A stretch of 64,000 nt of DNA from Geosmithia putterillii (lineage: Eukaryota > Ascomycota > Sordariomycetes > Hypocreales > Bionectriaceae): assembly GCA_900188575.1 (NCBI GenBank), contig FYEU01000306.1, positions 608,268-672,267 of the forward strand, given 5' to 3'. Numbering within the stretch: the stretch's first letter is position 1; each line of letters starts with the position of its first letter. The notes below the pieces were generated by a model. It was not told the origin of the DNA, made no database searches, and saw only the letters and a list, made by a program, of their open reading frames with translations. A program made the position numbers and the translations under genes. Below are positions 10,189-21,826 of this stretch, in pieces.

Positions 10189-11077
10189 TCCGACTGGTGG
10201 AATATCCTGCTTTGCGTGTACTCTGTCCATGAAATGAACAAATGTGCTACCTACTAGTAGTACCTATTGCTGGTACTTACACCATCCCATTCTGTGCAAC
10301 ATGTATGCCACGGATAAGCTCAAGACGGCCAGGGGCAAGGACCGGCGTCATTTGCAGTGCATAGAAGAGTGATAGCATCATGGAGGAAGCCAACTATTAC
10401 CTACTACTGGGTACATGTAGTATATGCAGAGGGACCTCCATGATCATGATGTTGCCCATGATATCAAATGTATGCTGACCCTGGACCTTGGGTGATGGGA
10501 AGAGCCGCTCACTGGGTACATAATGTGTATGTAAGGTATGCATGATAACTTCCCATGGAGACCTCCAATGAAAGTGGTGTCTCAAGCTCCTCTCCGTGCG
10601 ACTTCCAATTTTGCCAGAAGGACAAAAAGCCATATACCAGGGGTAGACTCTGGTTGCCACCAACCAAAGCACCAATACACCAACTCGTCGCTATTGCTAG
10701 GCCCTTTCCATCCATCCTCATCGTCTTCGATATACCCCACGTCAACATCTTAGCCCACCTCCAACATTACTACGAGCTAGGCAGGATGACCGCCGGCATG
10801 ATTCTCGTGGCGCTGGCCTTATTTCCCGACTGAACCTTCGACCCTCCTTGCAAAGGCACGACATGTGACTCCTAGCTTCTGGATGGGACCTAACCACGTG
10901 TTGGCATTTACTTTGGCTTCAACAATCATTCCATCTAGCTCACACCCGTCTCTCTGATTCTTCTTTTTTCTACTATACCTTCTTTTCCCTCTCCACTACC
11001 TCCATCTTATCAACCAACCACGGACAACAATACCAGAGTCTTCGGGACGCAAAGCGTGCCGTGACTCACTTCTAATC
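10189..11077. other. Intergenic
   Basis: About 890 bases. Short CTAGTA/TACTAG palindromic words near 10250-10265 and 10395-10415; a CT-rich leader-like segment at 10950-11030 ahead of the next start. No gene seen. Confidence 0.45.
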
Positions 11078-12830
11078 ATGATGCCCAACATCGACCAAAG
11101 TGGCTATCGACGAAGAGGTTACAGAAATGTACCCTCTCACGACAGCCAAGGAGGTGTGCCCGATGATGAAGGCTCGTCATCAAATCTACCTCGTACCGAC
11201 GGCGACGTGTCCGCGGGGGGACAAACGCAGAGAAGGCGTGGAGAATCCTTGGGTGAGTCTTACAGCTTCCAGTCAAGACACTGTCTACCATCGGCAACCT
11301 AGACAACTAACAACTGATGTGTGCCTGTTGTGGCTAGCAGAATTATGGATTCGCTATTCTACTGCGGCTCTGGGGGTATGGAGGGCCATTGTCGAGGCCA
11401 GTCATGGCTTTGTGTTGTTTCTTCGCAATCAATTTACGACGCCTTCCCGTGATTCACCACCTCCACCGCCTCCCTTCGAGCCGGTTCTTGTATACAGCCC
11501 GGCGCATGCCTACGGCCCGGCACCTTCCCAAGACCGGACACCTGCCTATGAGCTAGAGCCTGTCTACGACCCAGCGCCTGCCTACGAGCTGGAGAGCTCG
11601 ACTCCGGCTGAACCCGATCAACACGACACGCCGCAGTGTCCGAGCTCGGGCATACCTTTCTGCGCTTCATGTCGCCTTGCAAGGCAGGATGCAGCAGTCT
11701 TTAACGGAAGGCTGCTATGGCTCACCCAGCCCATGTGGTGTTCTGGGTGCCAGCGCAACCACATGCGATTGGACTTCTCCCCCACCCAGCGACAGGCAGT
11801 AGAGGATCGCGTCTGCAACGGACTCCTCGGCCACCGAACCATCTGCCCACATATCAAGATCAACTTTGACACCTTACGCGCTCATAGCCCATCATCTAAA
11901 CGGGGGCCCGAACATGCTTATGAGCGCCTGATAATAAGCGATGAAGGCATGGGAGCGACAGGGCACCATGATCCCAGCCAGTGCAGTTTCCACATATTTG
12001 CCGTCTTTATGTCGAGAGGGCACTATTATCATACGCCACGGCATGCACGCGACGTCTCCATCATCTTGTTCGACTCTGAATCGCAAGGCCGAGGTCAAAG
12101 TTCATCAGTCACAACAAGTGCCATACAACGACGGGGCTCGGAAGACAAATTCCGTCTGGACTGGCTCAACAGAGAAATCCGAGGCCTGGTGTCCCCATAT
12201 GAACCGGGAAGTGATATTACCTGGTCTGGTATACTGGTGGGGGAGCGTGTACGCCAAGAGAACGGGCTTTACACGCCAATTCGAGGCCTAAATCCAAGCC
12301 CACCAGTCAAAAGCGCACACTGGACACCGCCGTCACCAATGGAGATAATACATCGAATGTACGACCAGTGTCCAGCTGCGTTCGGGCCCCAGTGGGCTGT
12401 CCAACCTCGACGTCTGTTAGACACCGCATACCACCACTTTGCGAACTACGGCCAAAGGATTATAGCTCGTGGTTACACGCCGCCAACTTCCTTCCTAAGG
12501 TACAGCCATGGACCGGCCAAAACTACGATAGAGAAGAGCCGCAACATTGTGAAATGCTTCTGCTCCTTTACAATCTCCTTACGCGACGCCTGCTCGTCTG
12601 GATGGATGCTCAACATGGACACAGACAGCTACGGCTACTTTGAGGACCCAGAGACGAGAAACATTTTGTGGTGTGAAGATCCCGAGTGCGCTACTACGTT
12701 TGAGCTTGTGCAGCATCGTGCTTTGAGGGAGGCTGCCGCCCTTCCCGGCAGCTCAGATGCTGCGACCTTCAGGCTCGAGTTCGAGGAGAAGGCAAAGTAT
12801 TGGCGTGAGTATTATATGAGATCAAACTAA
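11078..12830 (+). CDS. Hypothetical fungal protein with Cys/His pairs, two exons
   Basis: Exons 11078-11252 and 11341-12830 (554 residues). The 88-nt intron has donor GTGAGT, branch-like CTAACAACTGAT and acceptor AGCAG; the join reads GESLELWIRYSTAAL. Residues about 90-150 are Pro-rich with imperfect repeats around PAYELEPVYDPAPAYELE. About residues 150-220 carry regularly spaced Cys: FCASCRLARQD, MWCSGCQRNH and GHRTICPHIKI, suggesting a small metal-binding or structural module. The rest is globular with many Trp and His. I recall similar CxxC...CxxC hypothetical proteins from filamentous ascomycetes but cannot name a family. An unspliced reading from 11100 is also open; I prefer the spliced form because it starts with ATG and has strong splice signals. 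Confidence 0.7.
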
Positions 12831-13838
12831 TTGGGCTATCTACAATATGTATATACCTACCTACTATGCAACAACCAGCTTGCATAGTGATAGCTTTATC
12901 TCCCGTAAACCAGTCGTCTTTGTTGTAGGTTCATCAATCAATTGGCATTAGAGTCGATCGAAAAAGATAGAAGGAAGATGACAATGAACTCGTTTGTCTG
13001 GACTGGCTACTCTGGTCGTTTATATACAAATCTGATAAGTTATTCAATCATTTTAGCAAAACTGCCTGTAGGTATGGTATGGCATAGACCAGTGCGGCCC
13101 TTTCCTCCGAGAGCGTACTAATGAGCGATCAGTGCGAACGTGGTCATTATAGCCACCTAGGTTACCACATCGGGGTGTTCATGGGCCAGCTGCACTAGTG
13201 CAGCTGCCTCACACGTAACATTGCCCATGGTGAGCGAGAAAGAGGACGATAGTCGGACAGCGGGAAATCGGGGGGGAGGGGAGAGAGTCTGTGTGGGTTT
13301 TTACACACGCTCCAAGTGTAGGGACACATGCTTTGACAAAAAACAACAACGGGCAGGAGCATATAGCACCTTCCTCCTTCTTTTGCTCCTGCCTGAGCAT
13401 CCTGCAAGGTCTATCATCCACGATCGTCATATTGGTAATCGTGCCATCCGTGGAGAGGCATATCTGTACGAGTACTACTTCGTTACTCCTCGGTTCAAGT
13501 CCACATGGTTCACTGCAATACAAGGTCCATCATATTCATCATACCTTCATTTCTATCTCTTCTCTTCTAGTCTGCCCTCCGTGCCACGTGCTCAGCAGCA
13601 GCAGCAGAACCATACTACTACTGCTAGTATATCACTGTTCCATTCCATCCCGTGTTGTAACTGGCCCTGATATGATACGCAAAACGTGAATGTAGACGCG
13701 AGCATGGATGTCCATGTCCATGTGAGTATGAATGTGAGCCCGAATGTGAGTGAGCATGAACGGAAACCTCAATACAAAAAGTTACAAGGTACATGCTGTG
13801 CGTGCGTGGATGCTGTGCATACTGCGCTGTGGAGCTGT
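12831..13838. other. Intergenic
   Basis: About 1 kb between two convergent genes. Holds a short inverted repeat AGCTGCACTAGTGCAGCT at 13189-13206 (perfect 18-base palindrome) and Cys/His-free short frames only. No RNA gene recognised. Confidence 0.45.
13189..13206. repeat. Perfect 18-base palindrome
   Basis: AGCTGCACTAGTGCAGCT reads the same on both strands. It lies in non-coding DNA between the 554-residue hypothetical gene and Blm10. It could fold as a cruciform or be a dimer-binding site; no function is shown. Confidence 0.75.
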
Positions 13839-16800
13839 CTATGCAAAGTAGCTCTTCCACAGGACGCCCTCCAAGTCTTCTAGTTGGTCTTGGGTAAAGT
13901 ACTGTATGCGGTGTTAGTAAGAGTGGCCATGTGGTATGTACTGAGTGAGTGTAGAGGTATATGGATGTGGGCAGTGCAGTGCAGTGCAGTGGAGAAAAGC
14001 GGAAAAGGGGGGGAAATAGCAAGGGCAAAGAACACGGAACTAACCTTTTGATCCACCGTCCAACTATCCTGCCTCGTCTTCTTGAACTCGCTCAAAATCA
14101 TCTTGGTCGCCTTACCCACCGTTCCCGGGTCGCCTGCCGCCTTCCTCGCCAGCGTAGCAAGCACCTCAGGCATCCACTCCGGCGGAGGGGTGGCATAGGG
14201 GAACGCCTCGATGAGGGCTCCCAGTCCCAGCACAGCAGCATGCCTGTTGGTGATCTGCTGGTGCTGCCCCGCAGGGGTGTCTGCACCCGATCCCGAGACC
14301 GGGGTGGAAGCAGCAGTAGCCTTCTTGCGCTTGGGCATGGGGTTCGCGGCGAGCAGGTCGAGGAACCGGGCCTTGAGCGTCTCAATGGCCGGGTCGCGGA
14401 TCGCGCGGGGCGAGCAGCGGATCATGCCGGCCAGGGTAGTCGACGCCGTGGTGCGCACCTCAATCTGCGAGTCGCCGAGCATGTCGCTCACGGCGGTGAA
14501 GAGGGCATCGCGCTGGGCCGCGCGCGTCAGGAACAGGCGTCGGAAGTAGAGCACCTGCATGTTGACCAGGGCGCGGAGACGCTGGTGCCAGCTGGTCGCG
14601 GTGCGGCCGATGCGGATCACACCCGCCGTGAAGTCGACGTCGTCGCCGTCGCGGAAGGGGATGTTGGGCAGATGGCGGTACACGTGGTACGCGGTGCGCA
14701 TCAGCTCCGGGTCCTCCTTCACATCCATCATGTGCAGCAGCTGGCCCATAAAGGGTTCCGCGAAGAAGGGGATCAGCTGTGCACACTCGTGCGACGACAG
14801 TGTGCAGTCTAGCCACATAAGCACCGTCTTAGATCCCGCCGTGTACGACGAGGGCGTCTGCTGACCCGGCTCGCGCTCCTTGCGCCACGTCTCAAGTTGA
14901 TCAAACACGCTCCGTAGCGTTCGCTCTAGGTCCTCGGTAAGCTCGTAGGGGCGGAGGCCAATCGAAGATGCCGCCTTGTTGCTCTCCAGAAGCGTCTCGA
15001 CGTTCTCAAAGGACTCGTGGTATCGCGTCTTGTAGATGACAGATAGCACCCGGCCCATGGCCTCGCGCACCGCCTTGTACGGGTGATCCAGGTGCGCCAG
15101 GAAATCCTCCAGCACTGGCTCCACCTTGCGGAAGTGCCACCCGCCGTCAGCAATGACGAACTCGAGCAGCTGGATCTTGGCCGACTCCTTGAACGCCGCG
15201 TTGGACGTCATGTCGAGCTTGAAGTCCTGGAGCGCCTCGACAATCTCGTGAGACCGCCGCGGGTCGCGCGAGTCCAGGATCATGTGCAGGCACGTCAGCC
15301 AGTATGTTATATTCTCAGGCGTCAGGTTCTCTAGCAGGATCTCCAGGAACATGGGCGACGCAAAGTCCCAGACCCGGTTGCGAATCTCAGGCGGGTCGTC
15401 GCTCGACCCGGCCAGCAGCGCGCCGAGAATCTCGGACGTCGCTCGGTGCTGGTGCTTGTCCGACCCGTCGCCGTACACGCCCTTGGTGAGCTCCTTGATG
15501 TCGTCGAGAGTCGCCTTCGTCTGGCCGTAGTGCATCAGGTCAAACGCGTGCATCAGCAGGTATACATTGCTCATACGGAACCTATCCGTGCTGGCGTCAC
15601 GCGGCTCCTGCTTCAGGTAGTCGAAGCACTTGGAGAACCACTCCTTGGTCAGGATGCCGCCAATCTGCTCGCGCACTGCCTGCTCGGCTGCGTCGTAGGC
15701 GTCAATCGGCAGGGGCTTGGCCCGCGATGCCGTGAACTTGTCGCCCCACACCAGCCAGCCCGGGAAGTCCGTGTCCACCATGTACTCGGCGCCCTCGGAC
15801 GTGGTGAACGAGTCAAGGAAGCGCTGTGTAAAGGCTGCGTCGCCCTTCTTGACGGGCACCTCAATCCGGTTGCGGTCACCAATCTCACGCTCGAGCAGGT
15901 AGTTCTTGTACTCGTGACCGTAGATGGCGCGCAGGTCGACGCCCTGGAAGACGGATGTAAAGGCCTGCAGGTAGTACCCACGCAGGTTGGGGTGGGGGTC
16001 TATGGTGCCGCGGGCAACGAGGTCGATAAACTCGGCAGGAGCCAGGGACTCGAAGCGCAGGCACAGATTGGTAGCGAAGATGGAGCACCTGGTCGCAATC
16101 TTCCAGTGCGCCGTCTTGGCCATCTCGGTCAGCTCGATACCCAGCTCGGCCTTGGACCCCTCGACACGCTCCCTGCGCTGCTGGATGAATTGGCGCCTGC
16201 GGTTGATGACGGCGGAGACGTTGTCATCGGGCTTGATGGTGTCGACGGCTTCCTGGTCAGTGAGGATGAGACGGTCAAACGGCTTGCCAAATTCGATGAG
16301 GTTGTAGACGATGCTAGCCCCCAGCTTCTGGATCGACGGCTTGTCAATGCCCGCCGTCTCAATGTAGAGGCGCATGGCGTCGGGGGCGAACCTCCAGTCC
16401 TTGATGAGCGTCCGCAGGAGTGACGTGTAGAAGAGGGTATAGAGGGCGCCCTTGATGCGGTCGTGGTCCACCTTTTGGATAGCAGCACGGAAGCCGTCGA
16501 GAATGATAGGGATGACGAGCGGCTTGCCCCCGATGAGCGTCTTAAGCGACGAGTCCTGCGCTGACTGTGCCACGCGGCGGACATCTGCGTACAGCGAGAG
16601 GCACGAGTGCGCCAGGTCAAGCAGCAGCTGCTTGTCCAGCTCGCTCTTCTGCCTAGCCGACGAGTTGTGCTTCATGCGAAGCATCTGGTACGCCTCGGCG
16701 CGCTTGATGAGCAGAGGGCGTGGGTAGGCCTTGCGCAGACCCTTTATCTTGAAGGGTGAGATTTCACTGCGATACAGGCGCGTGTGCCTCTCGAGAGGGT

Positions 16801-19800
16801 GGGCAGAGCGCTCAACGCCGACATCGGTGATCCATGTGCGGTACGCGCTGTACAAAGCCGTGAAGCAACTGACGTCGTCCTCCTGGTGGTCGTTGAGGAA
16901 GGCGTGTGTCTTGGACAGCAGGTGGCCCAGCTCATCGCGCAGCTCGTGTATCTTCTGGTAGGCCGCGTCGGTGGGCTTAAGGGCGTATCCCGCCTTGTAG
17001 CGGAACTGGGGACGCAGCTCTTCATCCTCAGCGACCTCAGCGAGGGGCTCGTCGTCATGCATGATCTCATCTTCATCCTCGTCATCGCCGCCCGTGTTGA
17101 TGTCCAGCTCGTCACCGTCGTCATCAGCAGAGGCAGTGTTGCCGGAGGCACGCTTGGGATCGAACAGAGTGGCCATGCCGGCCGTGATGAGCCTGAACTG
17201 CTGCAGCATGCGCGACACCTCGTTGGACCACTCCTTGTTCTTGCCCTTGCGGCTCACAGGCGGGTTGTCACTCATGAGCAGGTTGAGCTGCTTGGTGGCA
17301 GACTTGATGTGGGACTCAAAGAGCTCGACGGCGAAGTCAATCTCCGGGGGTGACGGCTGGTGCCAGCGGATGGTGAGGTCGGCGGGCGCCGTGGTCTGGC
17401 CCCAGTCGCCGACATCGAGACCGCGCTCAATGACAGACGACTCATACAGGGCGTGGTCCATGGCGTAGGTGTGGGTGAGGTTAAGGAGCAGGTGATGAAT
17501 GTAGTTGGAGACAAGGATAGTGGGCAGGCCGCGGCACTTCTCCTGCATGTAGTCGGCTATGCCGAGCAGATCCTCCTTGTACTTGAGCACCTCCTTGCCG
17601 ACGTGGACGAGCGACATGGCGAGCATACTAATGTGCCATACCAGCGCGCGGTCACGGGGCAGGTAGTCGGTGCCGGTGGTGCGGTCGGAAGCCGCGTTGT
17701 TCTGGTCAATCTCGTTGCGGATGTTGATGACGAACATGGGCACGAGCACCTTGAGCGTCTTCTCGGGGTTGACCTTACACAGGGCGTTGAGGATCCAGGC
17801 CATGGCATCGCGGGCCTGGTGAATGACGTGGCTCGAGACAAACGTAGCCAGCTTGTCGAGAGCGAGGTCGAACAGATCCGGAGACAGGGACGAGAATATG
17901 GGGTACAGGGCCGCGGGCAGAGCGCTGATGACATTATCCTCAGGCGTGCCGCCGCGGACCTGGTTGGCGTCGGGCAGGTTCTCAAGCAGAGTGAAGACCT
18001 TTCCGAGCAGGGTGACGAGGAACTCGCCGAAGCCGGTGGTAGAAGAGCGCAGGATGTCAGCCTCATCCTCGTCGCTGAGCTCCTCGTCGTAATTGATCTG
18101 GACATTCTGGCCATCGCGCTCGAGCCGGTCCATCTCGCCCTGGACCCACTCCATGGCCAGGGCCGTGTTGTGGATGTGGCCGTCCTCCTTGGCTAGCGAG
18201 GCCATAGGGATGCTGTAGGCAACGCTCTGGATGAATGCCAGGGTGTTCTGGGTCTTGTTGAGGTCATTGGCGTCGATTCCGGGCAGGGCGAGGGCCAGGA
18301 GCGCCGTGATGTGGCAGCGGTAACCCTTTGTCTTGGCCATGATGTTGGCAATCATCTGCAGGCCGTTGAGACTGGACGTGGTGCGGTGGACCTCGACCAG
18401 GCCCTGAAGACTGGGGTAGAAGCGCTGGAGGGCGCCCGGCAGGATCATATCAGGCTCGAGATAGGCTAGACCCTGCAGGGTGCTGTAGTAATAGGTTGAA
18501 ATGCGGCCGCTCTTGGAGAAGATACCCATGAAGGTAGCGTCCTTGAGGGCGGCGACAAAGCGCTTGCGAAGGGCGGGGGTGAGCTTGCGCTCCTCGGGTA
18601 CGTCGAGCTCGCCACTGTGCTCGCGATTCCACCTCGAAACGAAGCCATCGGTAAGGTAGAGGGTGAGCTGGGCGAGCAGAGTAGCCCAATTGCCCTGGTT
18701 AGAGGGGTGGAAGAAGGTCTCGGTGGCCTCCATGAGACCCTCTAGGCTAGCCATGACGGAGTCCTGGACGTCCATGCACTCAGGGGACAGGGAGTGTAGG
18801 ATCCAGCGGGCCATCATATAGCCGGTGGGGTGCTTCTTCTTGTCCTTCTCAAGGTAGATACCCGCGCCCGACAGGTAGTCCAGGGATGTGTAGGGCGAGT
18901 TGGCCTGGCCGACGGGGATGCCGGTGAGACGCAGAATAGCCGTGAAGACAAGGTCCGACTGCTCCTTGGTGAAGATTCCGTGGGGCCCAAAGGGCACGTG
19001 GGTGCAGGCGAGGTGGTCCCTGGCGACACGCGACAGTAGATCTATGACGAGGTTATCGTAAACCTTGGAGCGGTTGAGTATAGACCAGAGGTGGAATATG
19101 GTGGGGAAGAAGTCGGCGGGCTGGCAGAGGGCCTCGTCCGGGGGTGCTGGGTGGCTGGGCAGCAGGGTGTTGAAGAGCCCCATGACGATGTAGGCATTGG
19201 GCAGGTCGTTGAGGCTGAAGTAGGGGAGCATCTCCTTGAGCATCTCGCGGCGCTGACTCGGGTCGAAGTAGGAGCAAGCATGGTTGCACAGCTTGAGGAG
19301 CTGCTTGACGGAGCGGCGGCGACTGCTCTGGTGGGCAGCGACCTCTGAGGGCAGGATCCAGGGCTTGATCTCGTTCCAGAGGGGGCGCCAGTCGAGGACG
19401 AGGTCATCGCCAGGTCGGAGGTAGTGGCTCTTGCTGTGGGGGTGGTCAGCAGGGGTACAGAGAGAGAGAGAGGCCGGGGGAGAGAGAGAGAAGACAAACC
19501 GAGTTAGAGTCAGGACCATGCGCAGAAACTTATCCGAAGCCGAGCTGTCGAGCCCCGGGGTGAGGGCGAGGGAGTAGTAGAGCTTTGCGAGGGTGGCACG
19601 CTGGGCGCGGGGCATGTCAAACTTGAGGTTGAGCCATGCCTGCAGCTCGCGGGTCCAGTGCAGGGCACCGGGGGAGAAGTCGTCTGCGCTGACGGAGATG
19701 TAGAGCTGCTTGAGGATGCCGTCGAGGGCGGCGTCGCGCTCCTCGTCGGCCTCGACCTCGAAGGGCAGCTGGCGGAAGTAGGCAAAGGTGCGCTGGCGGT

Positions 19801-19948
19801 ATCGCTTGGAGTCGTCGGCGTCGGGGCGAGGGTAGGGCAGGCCAGGCGAGGTGGCGCGGGATATGGGCTCGTAGGAGGCAAAGTCGGAGAAGAGGTGCAT
19901 GGCAGCCGAGGCGGGAGCGTCCGACATGGTCCCGCCTTGGTCGTCCAT
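13839..19948 (-). CDS. BLM10: Proteasome activator Blm10/PA200
   Basis: Three exons: 19948-19500, 19433-14045 and 13901-13839, giving 1966 residues, near the family's usual 1800-2100. The ATG at 19948 is the first in frame. A 66-nt intron (19499-19434, donor GTTTGT, acceptor CCACAG) is itself open in frame; removing it gives LTLTRKSHYLRPGDDLVLDW. The second intron (14044-13902, 143 nt, donor GTTAGT, branch TTACTAAC) leads into a 21-codon last exon (YFTQDQLEDLEGVLWKSYFA plus stop). The body is HEAT-repeat-like throughout, with the BLM10 middle region and an acidic loop at about residues 915-950. Blm10/PA200 caps the 20S proteasome and inserts its C-terminus between alpha subunits. The end here is Tyr-Phe-Ala, whereas yeast and human proteins end Tyr-Tyr-Ala. 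Confidence 0.95.
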
Positions 19949-21826
19949 GGTGATGGACGACGTGGGGGAGTGTTGTTGCTGTTCTGTTTGTCGACCGTCT
20001 GGTGCTGATGCTCTTCCCAACAGAACGATGGCGGGGGGGCGGTGGAGAGGAGGGGGTGAGGGGGGCGGTTCAGTTCAGATCAGGCAAGACACGATGAGTC
20101 TTGAGTCTGCTGATGGAGGGAGGAGGGATGGAAAGAATAGGCAGATATGGGATGTTTGTTTTTCCCCCCGGTTGCTTGTCTGGCAGCTGGCTGGCTTGTC
20201 GGAGAAGAAGCCAAGGCGCTGGTGAGCTGGGGATGTCGGTTGTAGGCTTCTAGCTGCGTCGTCTGGCGGCGGGCCTTGCAGCAGCGGCGTGGAGCTCTCG
20301 GGCAATGGATTACTGTAGTGTGGGGTTGGAAACTGTGGAGCAGGCAGCAGCACAGAGACACCGCACGACCAAGAAATGACGGGGACAAGATGGAAGAATG
20401 GGGGAGGGACGAGGAGACTGAAGAGTAGACTGGAGAGGGAGGAATTATCGTATCTGCTCCGTACAGAGAGACAGAAGACGTTTGTAGGTGTATTATGTGG
20501 TCACAATCAGCCGCCGTGGACGAGCATGGATTGTGGTGGTGGTGGCCCTGTACGACAAAGAGGCCATTGGCACCAACAGCCAAGCTTTTGTCAACTGCAC
20601 GAGGAAGAGGGGAAAGAGGCGGCAAGGAGGAGATGGGAGAGGTCAAAGGAACAGAAGGACAGGCCGCTGCAGGGTGATGAGATTGAGGGGTCCGTCCGGA
20701 AGTGCAAGGCGCTGCAGAAGTGCAAGGATACGATCTTGTCTCGACGGTGGTGCGGCAGCTGCAGTGCGAGTGGCTCGTCTACCTGTCTTACTACTACTTC
20801 GTAAAGATACGCAGAGGAGTCCAAGGACGGAGATGAGACCTGGTATCACCGGTAGTAGTGACAATATTGCTCTATATATGTAGGTGACGGGACCGTCGGT
20901 ATTTATGGATGATATGGAATTGCCCTGGACGCGAATGAGGGATTCAGACGAGGCAGCCACGCGGTGATGCAGACCACCTACGCAGACCACCACGGATTAG
21001 AGCACTGCCTAGCAGTACTACTATTACTCTACTGCAGTGATGTATTCCGTAGTATCAATGCAGTCTATCAAGCCATGTGCTCTGCCATTCGAAAGCCACT
21101 GCCATTCAACAGCTGACTGGTCTGGTAGTACCAACTCCTGCCCATCATCAATGTGCACTTCCACTTCCATCAGTGACGCGCACCCAAGCAGAAGCCTGGC
21201 TGCCGCCGGCCAATTTGTTCCAGCACTTGACCCCGCTGACGTACCTCTCTACAGCCTACCAAGCTGGGGTCGGAAATAAGCCACACATAGTACACCCGAA
21301 CCATGGGCAAAGATGTTTGGTATATTTGTTCACCAAGAGACCACTCCACAACCGCCACATTGGTATTCGTACAGCTGGCTTGACGCTCGACGCCGTAAGG
21401 ATCACACCAACAAGCGCTTGTACAACGTCGAAAGAGTTCAAGCACAGCCATCCATCCATTGAGTCGACACGACGACCTGTCTGCCTGTATTCCTTCGGAC
21501 AGGATGCGACTGTGATGCGATGTGATGGTTGGTGCTGGATCCCATCTGCCAACTACCTGGTAGTACGGATACTGCCAACATCTCGCATGTGCACCGCCAC
21601 AGACGCAAGCCGTCCATCTGCCTCGGCAATCGCCACTCAAATCAGCAAACAGCAAGAGGAACCAAGTACGAGCAATGTACAGAGTAGGTGAGTTGAGAAC
21701 AGAGTAAAATGCTTGGTATCATGGATATGCCATCTATGCAGGGTATATATACAACAAGATTGTGAAAGTATGAAAAATGTATGAATGAATGAATGGATGC
21801 GAGCCCAGCCCGACCGTCACCTCACC
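19949..21826. other. Intergenic, Blm10 upstream region
   Basis: About 1.9 kb. The part next to Blm10 is purine-rich on the plus strand (CT-rich on the coding strand, 20020-20460), fitting a transcript leader. The remainder up to 21826 has only short, compositionally biased frames. An ATGAATGA-type tandem occurs at 21779-21797. No RNA gene recognised. Confidence 0.45.

Noticed and set aside
19949..20020. 24-codon extension of Blm10
   Set aside because: It would require a TTG start; the first ATG is at 19948.
21077..21691. 204-codon plus-strand frame between Blm10 and the 658-residue gene
   Set aside because: No domain, mixed low-quality composition, and a competing antisense frame of similar length.
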